Positions 36,405 to 47,032 of a DNA stretch of 64,000 nt are shown here, piece by piece. The notes under the pieces are model-generated. The model saw only the letters and a program-made list of their open reading frames with translations. It was not told the DNA's origin and searched no databases. The stretch is from Ricinus communis. Taxonomy: Eukaryota; Streptophyta; Magnoliopsida; Malpighiales; Euphorbiaceae. How positions within the stretch are numbered: position 1 is the first letter of the stretch; every line of letters begins with the position of its first letter. The stretch spans positions 20,880,285-20,944,284 of the forward strand of contig NC_063265.1 in NCBI RefSeq assembly GCF_019578655.1, given 5' to 3'. The translations under genes were made by a program, and so were the position numbers.

Positions 36405-37020
36405 ATTTAACAAGTTATGAAAAATTACAATTTAGATTTTTACTTTTAGGAAAGGGCTAAAGGTGCACCGCCGAGCAAGGTTTGACTATTCCATGAGAGC
36501 CACATGACTAAATGCGATGATGGATCAAGGTGATATATGGATGATCGCATTAGGTAAGTTGGGGTAACGCATAATAAACAAATTAATTTAGTAGCTCCAT
36601 TTATTTATGTGTTTTAATTAATTTATAGATTATGTTATATTTAATGACTGTGTAGGAAAACCTTAAGGAGAGCATAGCGGAGGTGTCTCATGATGAAGTT
36701 GGTAATCTAGTGACACTGTCCTAGAAGGAGGAGAGAATTTTCTTACAGATAGTTCGACCTTCATCGCATAGCAGATATACATATGGGACGGGCAAGAATA
36801 AGACATCTACATATCACTCTGATGTCTCGACCTCCACAACTGCCACTTATGGGATTGACGAGCATCACTTTCGATAGCTTGAAGACACTACCTTACAGCT
36901 GGTAAAACAGTTGCAAGAAAGAGACGAGAAGATTAAGATGTTGGAGACCACCATGCGTCAATTAGTGCAGGGGTTGACCTAAGGCACTTAGCAGTATGTC
37001 CCAGGCTCCTTTACCCGACC
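36113..37020 (+). pseudogene. CACTA second ORF (Transposase_24-like) relic
   Basis: 36,113-36,330 encodes WKTKLCESSFRAIAMRESRN followed by KTEGPRSRLMWHTCGFISLQE, the pattern of the plant transposase_24 (Ptta/En/Spm) domain. It is interrupted by a (TA)34 microsatellite. From about 36,660 the frame resumes with YHSDVSTSTTATYGIDEHHF and a short coiled-coil-like end (QLQERDEKIKMLETTMRQLV). Multiple stops occur. Confidence 0.7.
36332..36399. repeat. (TA)34 microsatellite
   Basis: An uninterrupted run of TA, 68 bp, inside the CACTA second-ORF relic. Perfect purity suggests it is still changing in length. Confidence 0.95.
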
Positions 37021-37749
37021 GTTCACAATGACTTGCAGCAAGATCCAACTCATAGTGAGTCATGAGTTTATTAGTATTTTTCTTTCTATTTTTAGTACTC
37101 TTTGGTTGCACATCAATATAATGATATTAGATTTGGTTATTTATCATTTTTAGGTATTTACACTTATTAATATTTTGTACATTACAAAATTCTTAATTTA
37201 AATTATGTTTCTCTTTTGTTTTGTTATTTTATAATTTAAAATTTTATTTTTCATTGTATATAATTGTAATATATATAACTTAAACGACATGCAATATAGT
37301 ATTAATAGGACCAAATATATTAAGAATATCTAAAAAAAATTATTAAAAAAAAAATTCAATATAAATTTAGCTACCATATGCTAAGTGGTTTATGACGTGG
37401 TAGCTAACAAGAGATCATTTAGCGACTACAATTAATTGGTAGTTAGATTAGAGACCATCTAGTTAACGACCCTTTTAAGTGGTCTCTAAACTAGCTATCC
37501 CTTTAGCGACCATACAATATGGTCCCTAAGTTAGCTACCATACAACTCTGGTCACTAAATAGTCTTTAGGTGGTCTCCCACATCAGTAAAATAGTGACCA
37601 ACTGGAGACCAGATAGAGACCACACACGAGGTAGCTAAATAGAAATCATATAGTGCGGAGACCACACAGGTTTATGGTCGCTATTTTCGTTAGTGATGAT
37701 ATTTTTAGCGATCATGTAGAGACTACATATATTATTTTTTGTAGTGTCA

Positions 37750-38335
37750 TCCATATCCAACATTGTTATATTCATTTCACGAAATGAAGCAGAACCAATT
37801 GAATAAGTTTTATGATTTTTTAATAAAAGCTCATTATTTTGTTCAGCAACAAAAAAATATGAAATTAATTTAGAATATTTCTTGAAACCTTTTTCTCAAT
37901 ATTGCTATTGCATGAGCATATTCGAGGCATGAAAAGTAGTAAATGTCTTCTCTAACATATCATGGTCAATAATATTTTCTTCACATAATTTCATTTTAGA
38001 ACTAATTCTAAAACTACAGAATTATATTCACTTACAGTTTTAAAATCTTGTAATCTTAAATACATCCATTCATAACGAGCATATGAAAAGGTGACCGATT
38101 TATAATTATCATATCTTTCTTTCAAATCTTTTCGAAGAGCTAATAGATCTTTAACTGTCAGATATTCAAGTTTCAGTCCTTCACGATAATGATGACGAAG
38201 AATAATCATTGCCTTGGCACAACTTTATTAAGATTCTTGATTTCCATTTTTAATTGTGTCTAAAAGACCCATAGCATTTAGATATATTTCAGCATTAAAT
38301 ATCTATGAAAATTAATTGTTTTACATGATGTCAAG
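37750..38335 (-). pseudogene. copia A gag relic (UBN2 type)
   Basis: From 38,335 down: AEIYLNAMGLLDTIKNGNQ, AMIILRHHYREGLKLEYLTV, KDLLALRKDLKERYDNYKSV, YARYEWMYLRLQDFKTVSEY, TFTTFHASNMLMQQQYREKG and ELLLKNHKTYSIGSASF. This is the copia gag (UBN2) order, including the FHASN and AEQNNELL blocks. It ends where the CACTA terminus begins (37,746), so the zinc knuckle, protease and first half of integrase have been lost. Confidence 0.85.
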
Positions 38336-38413
38336 TGCCACAGTATTTAATTTTTCAAGAATATAAAATATTAATTCTTTAATAAATTGAAATGCTAGAT
38401 TTCACAATAATTA

Positions 38414-38572
38414 ATTCTTCAGGAACTTTGGATCAAAATTCTTGAGAAGTTTATACTATAGTTATTTACATAATTAGTTCTTAGAACTAAAATTAATACT
38501 AGTTCTTTTAGAACTTAAAATTTATAATACAAGTTCTTCATGAACTATTTATAATATTAGTTCTTCAAAAAT
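38414..38572. repeat. cluster of GTTC..GAAC palindromes in copia A leader
   Basis: Sites: ATTC-N5-GAAC at 38,414-38,426, GTTC-N3-GAAC at 38,477-38,487, GTTC-N5-GAAC at 38,502-38,514 and at 38,533-38,545, and a degenerate GTTC start at 38,560. They lie in the untranslated leader between the primer site and gag. Confidence 0.7.
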
Positions 38573-38925
38573 TAAAATCGACATTAACTAATATCAAATA
38601 ATATTTTTATAAATTTATTATTGTAATGGTAATCAATATCATAATAATTTTGATATGTATATTAAAAGGAATTTTTATGGACTAGATTAGTAGTATATCT
38701 CAAGAAACAAATATCGTAAAATAGGTAAAATAAATATCTAATATAGTCATGTGATTTTATATTTATATTTATAAAAGATGAAAGTGTTAGTTTTACCTCC
38801 ATCTTGAATCTTATTTTTCTAAATCATTATTCTTTTCAACTTAATCGGGTCGTAGCAAACCACAATCTATCCAAATTGAGTAGCAATCACAAATAATATT
38901 ATAAAATAAGATCGTACTGATAACG

Positions 38926-39096
38926 TATTCTAAAATAAAAAAATAATAATGAATAAATAAAAAGAGAGTAAAAAAAAAATGACTTTTATGTTTCATTAAT
39001 AATCATACCTATCTATAGATACAAAAAATTACAGAAGTAAAATTCTATTTGCATAATTTATAGAGATAATAACAGACATCTAATATTACTATAACA
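38926..39096 (-). repeat. copia A 5' LTR
   Basis: Aligned with 26,133-26,327. On its inner side the sequence GTACTGATAACG (38,914-38,925) is a decayed reverse complement of the TGGTATCAGAGC initiator-tRNA primer site, which fixes the LTR start. Confidence 0.6.
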
Positions 39097-39985
39097 AGAT
39101 TGAAAATTTCTATTAATTAATTGTAAGTTAGAAAAGATAAAACAATGAAATTCTTTTGTAAAAGAAGAAAAAAAAAAAAACCTTCTTTGAAGTACTTAAT
39201 TGTAAAATTAGAACTATGTTAAGAAGAAGCGGAGAGCATTGAATTGAAATCGCCACATTACAACTAACAAACGGTAGTTTATATTCTTTTAGGACTTAAT
39301 TTTATTTCTTTCTTAAAAGGGGGAATTAATTATAAATAAACACTAGAGTTTTAGAAATTCAAAAACTGTTATCCCTTGAAAAACCACTCTTGTTACAAAC
39401 ATGCTTCTAATTAAGGCGCCTTCTTGTTGGGTTCTTCCAGTTCCTCCTCTCCACGCAGCTAACTTAAACCTGCTGAAGAAAAATTTTGGAGTGGAGTAGC
39501 CCATCTCATTCATCCTTCTTTTTTGTCCAGAATGAAAACCACAAGCTTTCAGGGCTCCCCCCCTCCCATCTCTTCTAGAGGCAAACTTTTCCAATAATTG
39601 GTACATTGTAATATCACCATCCATCAAAATTCCAATGATAATGCTACCTAAGGCATATTTTTAGTAAATCTAACTACCACAGAACTTCTCAGTCTTGTCT
39701 GTCTTTATCGCAGCCTAATTTAACAGGAAATGAAAATGGAAGCAAATACAGTGGAAAATGATGCGCATTCATAGAGCATTTAAAAGAGATTGTAGCTTAC
39801 ATAATGATTGTTTTGAGGATTACCAAGTTTTAACGCATTGCAGCTGATGATGAACAAGAAGTTGGACACCATAGTAGGTAATTTCTGTACAAAACCTGTT
39901 GCTCTATAACAGCTTGACATTAAACAAGACGATTTGGTATTTTTGCGGATACGAACAGCAAGGATCATCCTACATGAGGATGAAT
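39097..39985. other. intergenic DNA / 3' flank of the SEC14-like gene
   Basis: The part near 39,986 should include the 3' untranslated region of the SEC14-like gene. A 94-codon minus-strand frame at 39,627-39,343 is GC-richer than its surroundings but shows no recognisable domain and sits in no gene context. Confidence 0.4.
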
Positions 39986-42900
39986 CTAAGTTGCATATTC
40001 CCTTGCTGCCCATCTCTCTTCATACTTCCCAAGCGAGTAAGCTGTGGTGGGTATTTCATTTAAGTGAAAAGGGTCTGGTTCAATACCATAATCTGTCAGT
40101 GGTCTGTGCTCAAGAATATCATCGTGACTCTGAACAAATTCAGGGATTTCAACCTCCCCCTTTTTTATGTCTTCCCAAAGATACTGAAGGCGGCTTACGT
40201 ACTTGATCTTCCAATACAAACTGATAGTGTAAAAACAAAATATTAGAATAAATCACAGCAGAAAAGCTCCCAAGAGCATAAAATTACTACCTAATAAGAA
40301 ATATATTGTCCCTAAATGTAATTTTCTCATCCAAAATTGCTAAAGTTCTTTTCCAAATAAAATATCTAGAATGTCCTTCAGTATAAATGCTTACTCTTCT
40401 TAGACATTTACTGTGACATGAACTGCATAGGAATGCAACAATTGCCCCATTGTGTTGCCAGACAACACAGTGCAAACATGTACTTGCATAAATAAATATA
40501 ACCATTCTTAGAGAATGCTCATCAGCAATCTTTAGCATGACAACTTCTAGATTTTCTGCAATATATTGGGCTATATAGAGGTCTTACTGCAAAGCAATGC
40601 CTAAAATAGCATGTAAGTTGAATAATGAATGGTCTTGTTACCAATGCATAGAAATTATGAACTTAATTACAAAGGCAACAAGAAGCTACTCCTCCTAATC
40701 CTACATGCCTAACTAGAATTTTATGGATAATTCTTATAGGACCTTCAAAATACTTGGAAAGTTATCGACTGTTTATAATAGAACAAGAACACAAGCATTC
40801 CAGACCCATGTATTCTAGTTTCATGTTCACTAGGAAGTCAGGAACAAATATCACTATGTTAATATGTCTGAGGGCTGGCTATTTTCCAAAGATTTCATAG
40901 ATTTCGCACTGATTTCAAGTGTAAAAGCACAATACCCATATCTGAGAACCCTCATATGTACGATAAGGTCAAGAAAGCATGCTAAATATGGTTTTATTCC
41001 CCTCAGAAAACAAAAGAAGGGAACCACAGTTATATTCATTGGGTTCAATATAAGGGAAACTCACCCTCCACTTAAGAAGAATCGACCAAGGGTGGCAAAA
41101 ACAAGCCTTGAGCGGAGTCCTGGATGAATGAAGTATACTACTTGAAGCCTGTTCTTGTAGTCAGCAGGAAGTTCTTCATATATCCACCTCAAGATAGTTA
41201 TACCAGGAGAGTTGTCCTCCTTTTGCACAGTACTATGCATGTACACAATGCAGAATGGTCCTTCAGGCAACTCACTGCACATTTTGTGGAATATGTACTT
41301 TTTCAGTCGCTCTGCACTGATAACTTGAGCTACATATCATAAAGGAAAGTGAGTTACATTGAGGCATCAATTTAACATAACAAACATGAAAAATCAGTCA
41401 ACTACAATTTTCAGAGAGAGAGAGAGAGAGATAAGTTTTAGACAAACATAAAAAGATTAAATCAATAAATATCACTTCCACCCTTTGTCTGGTTGGGAAT
41501 GGACAGTAAGAAGGGTAAAAGATAATATTTAGGCTTTTCCCTTCATTTCTTTTGCTGGAAAAAAGAGAAGAGGAAGGAGTTTCTCCTTCTCTTTTGGTAA
41601 TAAGGAAAGTGGAGAGGAAGGAAATAACTTACATACTAAATTAGATTCCTTCCTTGTACTACACGGTTGAAACTTGTTAGAGATTGAACTTTTCTCTCCA
41701 TATCCTCCCAATTATTAGTAATAAGGGACGCCAAATGAAACAAATATGAAACAATTTCTTTCCTAACCTCCTTCAAACTCAGAATTAACAAAGAATAACA
41801 AATTTTCTCTTATTCTTTACCCTATTCATTTTTCACTCCACATAAATAAACTGCTTAAAGAAGAAGATCAAAGTAGAAGATATTAACACTAAGCCACAGG
41901 CCAACATTTACACATTTCTTCTATAAAAATATAAAATTGAAGGCACATACATGAGCCGACATGAATTTAGCAAAGTCAAAAAAAAAAAAAAAAAACTCGG
42001 TACCTGAAGCAAATTTATTGATGAGTTAGTATGTCATTTATCAAAGAGAAAACTTTGATAATAAGGTGTAGTAACACATTATCAATAATTACGACCAGAC
42101 AATGTGGAGCAAAAGAAAAGAAGCAGAGCGAGGCAAGCAAGGAAAGTTGAATTCTGCAAGCTAAAAACATACATGAAAATTTCCAAATATTACATACCAA
42201 AACAGATGGTTAAGGTTGATAATCTTTGAGAATCTTAACTTCAGTTTAGCACCAGAAAGTTTGCACAATAAATAGTGCACATAGATACAATTTCTTTCAT
42301 ACATGTTCAACCAATCATAATTGGGTACTTCCAGACAAATCAATAAATTGATCACAGTCCAGCAGAAGATCAAAACATCAGGCAACCATTCAAGCATTCT
42401 AAAAATTGGGAACTTCTCGAAGCATGCGTTCAGCTATTAAGCAACTGGCAAACATGTCTCCTAACAAAAGAAACTAACAGATATAAAAATAAAAATAAAA
42501 ATAATAATGATGATGATTATAAGCTAATAGAATACTAAGCCCATTTACCAGCCAAAAGCATACAAAACCCATTTCACAGAAACGCCCAAGAAACTGAAAC
42601 GCGCTACCTAAAAAGCACAACTCATTCAATTCATCGAAACCCCAGAAAGCACCATAAAATCTTAAGAAAAGTGTTTTTGAATTTTTTTAGCCGGTTTTTC
42701 AATTACCGGGAAAGTACTTGCCGATGACACGAAATATACGGTTTCCGGATTTATCAGAGCCCTGGAGGCGAAAGAATTGCAAGAGATCAAGATCAGAAAA
42801 ATCTTCATCGGGCAGGAGATACTGAGAGCAGTCGTGCCAGTTATCAGCTTCTTCTTGCTCATATTCCTCTTTGATCTCTCTTTCTTGTTTGTTTAGAAAA

Positions 42901-42992
42901 GGCGTTGCATCAATTCCCAAATCTGACGCCAACACAAACACTGAGAAATCATCGTTTCTTGATGATGATGATGATGATGATGAGCTCGCCAT
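39986..42992 (-). CDS. SEC14-like divergent CRAL-TRIO domain protein
   Basis: Three exons on the minus strand: 42,992-42,707, 41,329-41,065 and 40,220-39,986. Phases agree (286, 265 and 235 bp) and give 261 residues. The N-terminus has a poly-Ser run (residues 3-11), then an acidic region (EREIKEEYEQEEADNW) and FFRLQGSDKSGNRIFRVIGKYFP leading into the CRAL-TRIO fold. Exon 2 carries VISAERLKKYIFHKM, YMHSTVQKEDNSPGI, LRWIYEELP and LQVVYFIHPGLRSRL; exon 3 carries LYWKIKYVSRLQYLWEDI. This matches the plant SEC14 cytosolic factor/phosphoglyceride transfer group (Arabidopsis At4g35750-like, from memory) with the divergent CRAL-TRIO_2 domain. Such domains bind lipids, often phosphoinositides; the ligand here is unknown. 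The protein ends EERWAAREYAT. Intron 1 (1.38 kb) contains a (GA)n tract at 41,412-41,430. Confidence 0.92.
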
Positions 42993-43059
42993 TTTCTATT
43001 TCTTGTTGTTCGTTTGGGCAGGGGCTCTGTGCGTATGGGTCGGAAAGGCAATTAGCTAA

Positions 43060-43825
43060 GCGAGTTCAGAGATAATTTTATGTGTACATGATGATGAACT
43101 CGTGACTCTTACTTTTCCCATTTGATCTCTGAGAGACTCTTGTTCTTTTATTTTATCTAATAACACATTTATATTTTTATTTTTAATCAATTTCACTCCT
43201 AGTGTTATTTATAAAAATACATGTTAAGCAAGCACTCTTAACATATACAAATTTTAATAAATTAAAAAAGTTACACTCGTCTATTAATAAAAATTAAAAA
43301 GTAAAGAATGTTAAAGAAAAATAAATTTTTAAATTAGACATATTAAAATTAAAATTTCTAAATTTTCTTACAAATAAACAAGTTTTCAACTTCTCATTTA
43401 TTTAACTAATTATGTTAGAAATCGTTTAAATATTTATTTAATCCTTTAAAGGATTGTAGTCCATTAGATTATGATTTTAAAATTATATAATATTTATTGT
43501 TTAAAGTGATGAATAAATTGTTAAAAGTCAAAAGAGAAAGTCGTTAGTAATTTAAAATTAAAAGAGAAAAGTCTTTATTAAATTGAAAAGAGATAAAAAT
43601 TAAATGTCCACATCAGCTAAGTTAAATAATTTCACGCGTCACGTTCTTTTCTATACTAGCACTAAATAAAATAAAATAACACGATTAAATTAAATTTTTA
43701 AGGTAAAATCAGTTAAAAATAAGATTATAGACGTGGTATTGGTTAAAATAAAACTCCAAGTGTGCAAGGTCAAATGTAAAAAATACAAGAGTGAGATTAT
43801 GTATTTAACCATGAACTTTAATTTA
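43060..43825. other. AT-rich 5' flank of the SEC14-like gene
   Basis: This presumably includes the promoter on the minus strand, but no clear TATA or binding-site cluster stands out. No coding potential was found. Confidence 0.4.
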
Positions 43826-44774
43826 GGTAAAATGTATGAATAACCGTAAAAAAATTTTATCGAATCTCAATTAAGCCTTTAAATTTTAAGTTGGAATAGG
43901 TAAGCCCTTAAACTAAATAAAATACAAAATAATTAAGCCTTTCTATGGAATTCCGTTACTATTACGTTAACTATTTGGACAAAAGATACGGATAACCATC
44001 TAAATTTTAAATAAATTTCAATTAAGTCCTGAAACTTTAAGTTAGAACAATCAAACCCTTAAACTAAATAATATTGAACAATTAAGCCTCTATATGCAAC
44101 TCTTTTACTACTCATGTTAACTATTTTTATTGATAATGATCCATGTAAAATGACAACCAATAGCATAAAGACACCTAAATTATAAATTCTATTTTTTTAC
44201 ATTTCTAAGAGATAATATAAAATAAAAGGATAATACAAAAATTAAAATAATTATTTCAAAAAAAAAAAGGATAAAACTTAAATTTTTGCACCTAGATTTA
44301 ATCTTAACTCTTTCATTTTCACACCTAGGTTTTCATTTTTTTTCTCGTACAAATAATTATTTTAATTTTTATATTATTTTTTATTTATATTATTTTTCAG
44401 AAATATAAAAAATAGAATTTATTATTTAGGTGTCTTTACGCTATTGGTTGTCATTTTATATAGGCTATTATCAATAAACATAATTAACGATAAAAGTAAC
44501 GGAGTTGTATAAAGGAGTTTAACTGTTTCATATTATTTAGTTTACGGGCTTTATTTTAACTTAAAGTTTAAGAGCTTAATTAAAATTTGGCTAAAATTTA
44601 GAGAGTTATCCGTACCTTTTACCAAAATAGTTAATGGTAGTAGTAACAGAGTTGCATACAAAGGCTTAATTATTTCGAATTATTTAGATTAAAAACTTAA
44701 TTGTTCCAACCTAAAATTTAAAGACTTAATTGAGATTCAACCCAAAGTCTAAGAGGTTATTCATATATTTTGCC
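43826..44774. mobile_element. four-unit foldback element, Mutator-like
   Basis: The ends GGTAAAATGTATGAATAACC and GGTTATTCATATATTTTGCC are inverted copies. Each arm holds two tandem units of about 165-180 bp (marked by CAATTAAG.C, TTAAGTT.GAA.A, CCCTTAAACTAAATAA, GTTAACTATTT); the left arm carries two direct units and the right arm two inverted ones. The loop around 44,200-44,420 also pairs (AAAAATTAAAATAATTATTT with its complement). Flanking 9-mers TTTAATTTA (43,817-43,825) and TTTATTTTA (44,775-44,783) differ by one base, fitting a Mutator-type 9-bp duplication. Confidence 0.7.
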
Positions 44775-44848
44775 TTTATTTTATTAGGTTCAAATTTTCA
44801 TTTGTTTTAATTAAATTTTTAAATTTTTATTTTTAATTGAATTCAAGA

Positions 44849-44851
<3 letters not shown>

Positions 44852-44911
<60 letters not shown>
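44852..44911. repeat. (TA)30 microsatellite
   Basis: A pure TA run of 60 bp in AT-rich intergenic DNA, just right of the foldback element. Confidence 0.95.
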
Positions 44912-44921
<10 letters not shown>

Positions 44922-45279
44922 ATATAAAATATTTTTATTTATTTAATTAAATTTTATATTTCTATTCTTATTCTGATTGAATATTCATCCATTTTTAATT
45001 AAAATAAAAATAAATATTAACAAATTTTTTAGAAAAAAATGTTAACAACTTAATAAGATAAAAAATATTTCAATAAAATAAAAGTCAAATATTTAGTGAT
45101 TTAAGCTGTATTTAGCATTAGGGTTGTTATTTTTAAGTCTCAAAAATTATTTTTTACAAAAAATAGTTGAATTGATGCTTTCCAAATTACATATTATAAA
45201 AAATTAAAAAATAATATATTAAATTAAAAAATCTCAAACTTGTTTTCTCGACACTCGGTAACAATTCCAAATACACTCT

Positions 45280-45694
45280 TAGAAACATTATCAATATACT
45301 CTTTACATATGTCAAATGGTTTATTTTTAAAGAGTCATATAATAAAATAACACTTAAATATACTCTTTATTCTTTAAATATAAAATATAGAGTTGATTTG
45401 GCTCTCTCTCTCTATATAGAGAGGTAAAATTTCCTCTCTATTTTATATTTATTAAACGCGCTATAAACTTTTATGCACTTTATTAATTGATATTTGTAAT
45501 TTATTTTTCTATTGTTAAAGATTAAAAAAAAAGAAATTGAAACCATTGAAATTAAAGTAAAATAAATATAAAATATAAAAAATATAGTAGACTTAAATAA
45601 AATAAATTATTTCTTATATTTAATTATTTCTTAAAATATTCTTTATTTTGGCAATTATGTTCCTTAAAATAAAAAATACAGTTGGAGATGCTTT
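45280..45694 (+). mobile_element. MITE, Tourist/PIF-like, copy 1
   Basis: The interior (TACTCTTTACATATGT, AAAGAGTCATATAAT, GAGGTAAAATTTCCTCTCTATT) matches the reverse complement of 54,745-55,110. The right end carries GGAGATGCTTTTAATA, typical of plant MITEs that end in GAGCATCTCC. No coding sequence. The exact left end is uncertain by several bases. Confidence 0.55.
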
Positions 45695-46838
45695 TAATAA
45701 AATATTTTTCTTATTAGGATCTATTCTTTAGAATTATGAGAAATTCATAAAAATTACTATTTTTTAGATAATTGAAGTTCTATTATTTTTTAGATAATTG
45801 AAGATTGAAATTTAAATTATAAAAATTTATATTTGAGAAAAATAAGTTTAGATATATAACAAAGATAATCCTAAAACTTCTTAACCTTAGACTTTATTTA
45901 AAGCTGCATATTTAAATTAATATTCTTAGTTGATTAATCTTTTCTAATAACAAAATATTCTTATCTAAGAAATTATTTTTTTTTATTTTTCTATGTTAAA
46001 AGTTTAATTTTTATTTTAATTGTGATTTTTTAATATAAATATTTGATATTTTTAAGAATAAAAATTAATAATTAAAAACTAACATCATATTAGTATGTTT
46101 CACAATATTAAAATACGCAAACTATTTCAATTTATTATGAAGCTTCTAAGTAATTTTTAATATAAAAGAATAATGGAATTTCAAATATGAAAAATAAAAT
46201 TCTAAAATTCATCTATTACGAACAATAAACTTTAAATTCTTAAGAATTATAAAGCTTGAGACTATTATTTCTTAATAAAACAGGCTCTTAATGTTGTATA
46301 AATATTTTTTCTTTCTCTTTTCTTATAAAATTTATATAAAAATAAATCTTTTATACAAAAATAAATCTTAAATAGAAAACGAATGCAGCAAAAATAATTT
46401 TATCCAAAATATGGGCTTGGGTCTTGTTAGATTGGTTAAATTATTTTATTGATTTGTGACAATTTTATATTTAAGAAACATATATATATTTTGAGGAATA
46501 TATGTATTTTTTTTGCATTACAAAGAGTAATATGTGTTTAGTTTTTTAGCATTTTTTAGATACATATCATGTTTTTACATATTTTTATAACCTAAATATT
46601 AATAAAACATAAATTTTTAATGAAATAAGTATTTTTAAATAATTTAACATTTGGATAAAAATTTTGTGACATTAATAAAATATTAGAATATATATACTTT
46701 TACTCTTAATCAAATTTAAAACATAATTTTTTAAAATAAAGTTTTCATATAATTATGAACTCCATGTTGCATTATTAGATATTATATTACTTATCAAATC
46801 ATGATTTCGTGATAGTTCAAGTTAAATACATATATAAC
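45695..46838. other. AT-rich intergenic DNA
   Basis: Very AT-rich with no usable open frames. Nothing was recognised before the LTR at 46,844. Confidence 0.5.
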
Positions 46839-46843
46839 TATAT

Positions 46844-47032
46844 TGAATAAAAAAATTCTCAATATATTATATTTTTGTTAGAGAAAAAAAGCTCTAATAT
46901 ATACAAATGTATCTAGATCTTTACAAAGAATCAACTCCTAAATAATGGGAATAATAGATTATCTAGGAAACAAATAAAACATAATAGGAATCAATACACA
47001 GTGACACCTCGAAGGTCCTTCCACATCCAACA
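46844..47032 (-). repeat. copia D 3' LTR (diverged or rearranged)
   Basis: The first 150 bp or so align with 54,419-54,580 (shared ATTATATTT.TGT, CTAATATATACAA, TATCTAGATCTTTA, CTCCTAAATAAT, GGAAACAAATAAAA). Beyond about 46,993 the two LTRs no longer match. The end at 47,032 is set by CCAACA followed by a purine-rich minus-strand stretch (AAAGAGGAAAGA) that could be the polypurine tract. Confidence 0.5.

Larger units (their letters stand above)
34837..37746 (+). mobile_element. CACTA (En/Spm) transposon relic, 3' part
   Basis: The 3' end reads TTTTTTGTAGTG at 37,735-37,746, the inverse of the CACTACAAAAAA terminus of CACTA elements. The last 360 bp (37,380-37,746) are dense in GGTCTC/GACCAC/AGCGACC subterminal motifs in both orientations, as expected. 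Upstream are relics of both CACTA genes: TNP2 (Transposase_21) and a Transposase_24-like ORF. The 5' terminus is absent; the relic begins abruptly inside TNP2, fused to the Mutator-like element. On the right, copia A gag begins at once after the terminus. Confidence 0.8.
26133..39096 (-). mobile_element. decayed Ty1/copia retrotransposon A, interrupted by three other elements
   Basis: A single minus-strand copia element can be pieced together. The order from high to low coordinates is LTR (38,926-39,096), primer site, leader, gag (about 38,335-37,750), integrase (about 31,297-30,770), linker, reverse transcriptase, RNase H (to about 26,580), then LTR (26,133-26,327). The two LTRs align across most of their length (shared GTTTCATT, AATTCTA.TTGCATAA and ATAGAGATAAT.A.AGACATC blocks). 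The gaps between these parts are filled by an Athila-like element, a Mutator-like element and a CACTA element. Stops and frameshifts occur throughout, so it is dead. No convincing target duplication was found. Confidence 0.75.

Noticed and set aside
26128..39102. GATTA/GATTG as target duplication of copia A
   Set aside because: The match needs a one-base shift of the LTR edge and a mismatch, so it is not reliable.
39343..39627. 94-codon minus-strand frame downstream of the SEC14-like gene
   Set aside because: The residue composition looks protein-like, but it has no recognisable domain, no splice partners and lies where a 3' untranslated region is expected.
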